This document shows, one piece after another, positions 5,210-6,274 of a DNA stretch of 6,274 nt (the stretch's first letter is position 1; every line of letters begins with the position of its first letter). The stretch lies in the NCBI GenBank assembly GCA_964520055.1, contig CAZFME010000120.1, forward strand, positions 1 to 6,274. Reading direction: 5' to 3'. The position numbers and the translations under genes were made by a program. This stretch comes from DUNY01 sp964520055 (GTDB lineage Bacteria > Bacillota > Thermosediminibacteria > Thermosediminibacterales > Tepidanaerobacteraceae). Under the pieces are notes generated by a model. That model was not told the origin of the DNA and searched no databases. It saw only the letters and a list, made by a program, of their open reading frames with translations.

Positions 5210-5238
5210 AAAAAAGCCGCTTAATAAGCGGCTTTTTT
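5210..5238 (+). terminator. Strong intrinsic terminator ending the actin-like/bactofilin operon
   Basis: GCCGCTT (5216-5222) pairs with AAGCGGC (5226-5232) around a 3-nt loop, flanked by AAAAAA and TTTTTT. It lies 10 bp after the bactofilin stop. The flanking A-run makes it usable on both strands, but no minus-strand gene ends here. It isolates the operon from smpB. Confidence 0.95.
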
Positions 5239-5292
5239 GTATTCAGGCGCAAATAAGCAGTGATAAGGAATATATGAGTTTTTGCCGATATG

Positions 5293-5301
5293 TGGTATAA
5301 T
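5293..5301 (+). promoter_or_regulatory. Extended -10 promoter for smpB
   Basis: TGGTATAAT (5293-5301) contains a perfect TATAAT with the TGn extension. No good -35 sits 16-18 bp upstream, which is tolerated by extended -10 promoters. The expected start is near 5308, about 36 nt before the smpB start codon. Confidence 0.6.
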
Positions 5302-5330
5302 ATGAAGTGAATTTAGGATTTTTATCAAGT

Positions 5331-5335
5331 GGAGG
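5331..5335 (+). promoter_or_regulatory. Ribosome binding site deciding the smpB start
   Basis: GGAGG ends 8 nt before the TTG at 5344. An in-frame GTG at 5329 overlaps this site and would have no site of its own, so the GTG reading would add five spurious residues. Confidence 0.85.
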
Positions 5336-5343
5336 TTAACACA

Positions 5344-5811
5344 TTGGAAAGACACTCTCGAGACCTTGTTACAAATAGAAAAGCCCGGCATGATTTTCAT
5401 ATATTAGAAACCTTTGAGGCTGGTATTGCCCTGGCTGGCACTGAAGTAAAGTCTCTGCGAGAAGGGAAAGGCAATCTCAAAGATAGTTTTGCTCGAGTGG
5501 ATAACGGCGAACTGTATTTATATAATATGCATATAAGTCCTTATGAAAAAGGGAATATTTACAACAAGGACCCTTTAAGGCCACGTAAGTTATTGATGCA
5601 TAAAAAACAGATCAACCGACTGTTCGGGCAAGTCAAAGAAAAAGGCCTCACCCTTATTCCACTTAAGGTATACTTGAATGAGCGGGGACTTGTCAAGGTA
5701 GAACTGGCCTTGGCTAAGGGCAAAGCTCTTTATGATAAGCGTGAAGATGTCAAACGAAGGGATGCCAGCCGTGAGATGGAAAAGGCTTTTAAAGAGTTTA
5801 ACAGAATGTAG
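5344..5811 (+). CDS. smpB: SsrA-binding protein SmpB (trans-translation)
   Basis: SmpB binds the tRNA-like part of tmRNA and brings it to stalled ribosomes so that the broken product is tagged for degradation. From the TTG at 5344 it is 155 residues, the usual length. The family landmarks are all present: TNRKARHDFHILETFEAGIAL near the N-terminus, GTEVKSLREGKGNLKDSFA (about 32-50), LYLYNMHISPYEKG (57-70), DPLRPRKLLMHK (75-86), VKEKGLTLIPLKVYL (97-111) and ALAKGKALYDKREDVKRRDA (121-140). The Lys/Arg-rich C-terminal tail (from about 124) is the part that enters the decoding site and mimics the codon-anticodon pair. It is the first gene after a terminator and has its own extended -10 promoter. 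The tmRNA gene ssrA often lies close to smpB in Firmicutes but none is visible in the remaining 460 bp. Identification is secure. Confidence 0.98.
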   Translation: MERHSRDLVTNRKARHDFHILETFEAGIALAGTEVKSLREGKGNLKDSFARVDNGELYLYNMHISPYEKGNIYNKDPLRPRKLLMHKKQINRLFGQVKEKGLTLIPLKVYLNERGLVKVELALAKGKALYDKREDVKRRDASREMEKAFKEFNRM

Positions 5812-5854
5812 TGTTATTTTACTTTAACTATAAACATCAAAGAAGGGAAATGAA

Positions 5855-6064
5855 ATGCCGACATTTGATTTTGAATGTAAAAACTGCGGTCATCGGTTTT
5901 GTGAATTTGTCAGTATCAAAGATAAGGATAAAGTATGCTGTCCTGAGTGTGACGGAAATGTGAAGCAACTTTTTACCGGTTTTCTTTTTGTGAGAAAAGG
6001 TGATTCGGGAGGTACATCCTGCAGTTCTTGCGGTGGCGGAAACTGCAGCACTTGCGGGCACTAA
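5855..6064 (+). CDS. FmdB-family small zinc-ribbon protein
   Basis: This 69-residue protein matches the FmdB/CxxC_CxxC_SSSS zinc-ribbon family. The opening MPTFDFECKNCGHRF, with C8-x2-C11, is typical, and the second pair C29-x2-C32 (CPEC) completes a four-cysteine zinc site. It ends in a Gly/Ser/Cys tail with C56-x2-C59, C64-x2-C67 and His69, which could bind a second metal. Family members are labelled regulatory because of a gene beside formamidase and formate/amide genes, but the true role is unknown. It follows smpB by 43 bp with a GAAGGG site about 7 nt before the ATG and no promoter or terminator between, so it is probably co-transcribed with smpB. Confidence 0.88.
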   Translation: MPTFDFECKNCGHRFCEFVSIKDKDKVCCPECDGNVKQLFTGFLFVRKGDSGGTSCSSCGGGNCSTCGH

Positions 6065-6068
6065 TGCT

Positions 6069-6099
6069 GCTACGAATATTATGAAAATAAATTCGTAGC
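6069..6099 (+). repeat. 9-bp inverted repeat after the zinc-ribbon gene
   Basis: GCTACGAAT (6069-6077) and its exact complement (6091-6099) enclose a 13-nt AT-rich loop, 4 bp after the stop codon. No T-run follows on either strand, so it is at best a weak terminator or a 3'-end stabilising hairpin for the smpB transcript. Confidence 0.6.
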
Positions 6100-6109
6100 T
6101 ATAAATCAC

Positions 6110-6138
6110 TTGACTATTTTGTTAGACTACTTTATTAT
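6110..6138 (+). promoter_or_regulatory. Strong promoter for the tRNA gene
   Basis: TTGACT (6110-6115, 5/6), a 17-bp spacer and TATTAT (6133-6138, 5/6) form a strong sigma-A promoter. The expected start is near 6145, leaving about 77 nt of 5' leader to be removed by RNase P. The leader holds a small hairpin, TAAGTG with CACTTA, around 6162-6180. Confidence 0.72.
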
Positions 6139-6221
6139 ATTAAATGAACCAAATAAAAGGTAAGTGGTTTTAGTCACTTAACAAAGCATATAACAATAAT
6201 GTGATCTATGTTTTGCAATAT

Positions 6222-6274
6222 TGCGGGATTGTGTAACGGTAGCACCCATGACTCTGGATCATGTTGTCCAGGTT
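6222..6274 (+). tRNA. trnQ: tRNA-Gln (anticodon CTG), partial, 3' end off the right edge
   Basis: The first 53-54 positions of a tRNA fold well. The acceptor 5' strand is TGCGGGA with U1, as in bacterial tRNA-Gln. The D arm is GTGT-AACGGTA-GCAC, with the GG needed for the T-loop contact. The anticodon stem is CATGA/TCATG around CTCTGGA, whose central triplet CTG reads CAG codons. A four-base variable loop and CCAGG-TT, the start of the T arm, follow at the edge. The acceptor 3' strand and any encoded CCA are outside the window, so the acceptor stem cannot be verified. Confidence 0.9.

Noticed and set aside
5837..6109. Minus-strand open frame of 90 codons
   Set aside because: It is antisense to the zinc-ribbon gene; the Cys-pair pattern on the plus strand is decisive.
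6069..6221. Possible tmRNA (ssrA) gene after smpB
   Set aside because: The stretch is too short and AT-rich, with no tRNA-like ends or Ala-rich tag reading frame. It holds only a hairpin, a promoter and the tRNA leader.

Overview
The window looks like chromosomal DNA from a low-GC, Gram-positive, probably anaerobic member of the Bacillota (Clostridia or a related class). The grounds are strong AGGAGG-type ribosome binding sites, frequent TTG starts, sigma-A-like promoters with AT-rich spacers, clean intrinsic terminators, and proteins of typical Firmicutes type (SdpI, an SdpR-like ArsR repressor, SmpB, an FmdB-type zinc ribbon). I cannot name a genus from the sequence alone.

Left half, minus strand. 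An ABC importer of the nitrate/sulfonate/taurine class is read right to left: a lipoprotein substrate-binding protein (570-1673), then a permease (1-503) that leaves the window. A perfect 13-bp inverted repeat sits between them. Upstream come a large terminator (about 1764-1822), an unrecognised 87-residue gene (1851-2114) with its own good promoter, and a two-gene operon encoding an SdpI-family six-helix membrane protein (2569-3231) and an ArsR/SdpR-type repressor (2250-2531). The promoter of this operon is overlapped on its downstream side by a perfect 10-10-10 inverted repeat, the expected operator. No SDP-type toxin genes are visible, so this looks like an orphan immunity/repressor module.

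Middle. The 3232-3733 gap is divergent regulatory DNA. It holds the sdpI promoter and operator, a 12-bp tandem repeat, two REP-like palindromes (one intact, one decayed), a near-consensus sigma-A promoter reading right, and a long leader with competing hairpins and three TACCTA boxes.

Right half, plus strand. The leader feeds a two-gene operon: a ParM/StbA-type actin-like ATPase (3734-4750) and, 20 bp later, a bactofilin-fold protein (4771-5199), closed by a strong intrinsic terminator. Pairing an actin-like filament former with a bactofilin, with no ParR or plasmid replication gene in view, is the most interesting thing here: it may be a two-polymer cytoskeletal module. Next come smpB (trans-translation; real start TTG at 5344), a small FmdB-type zinc-ribbon gene, a hairpin, a strong promoter, and the first 53 bases of a tRNA-Gln(CTG) that runs off the right edge.
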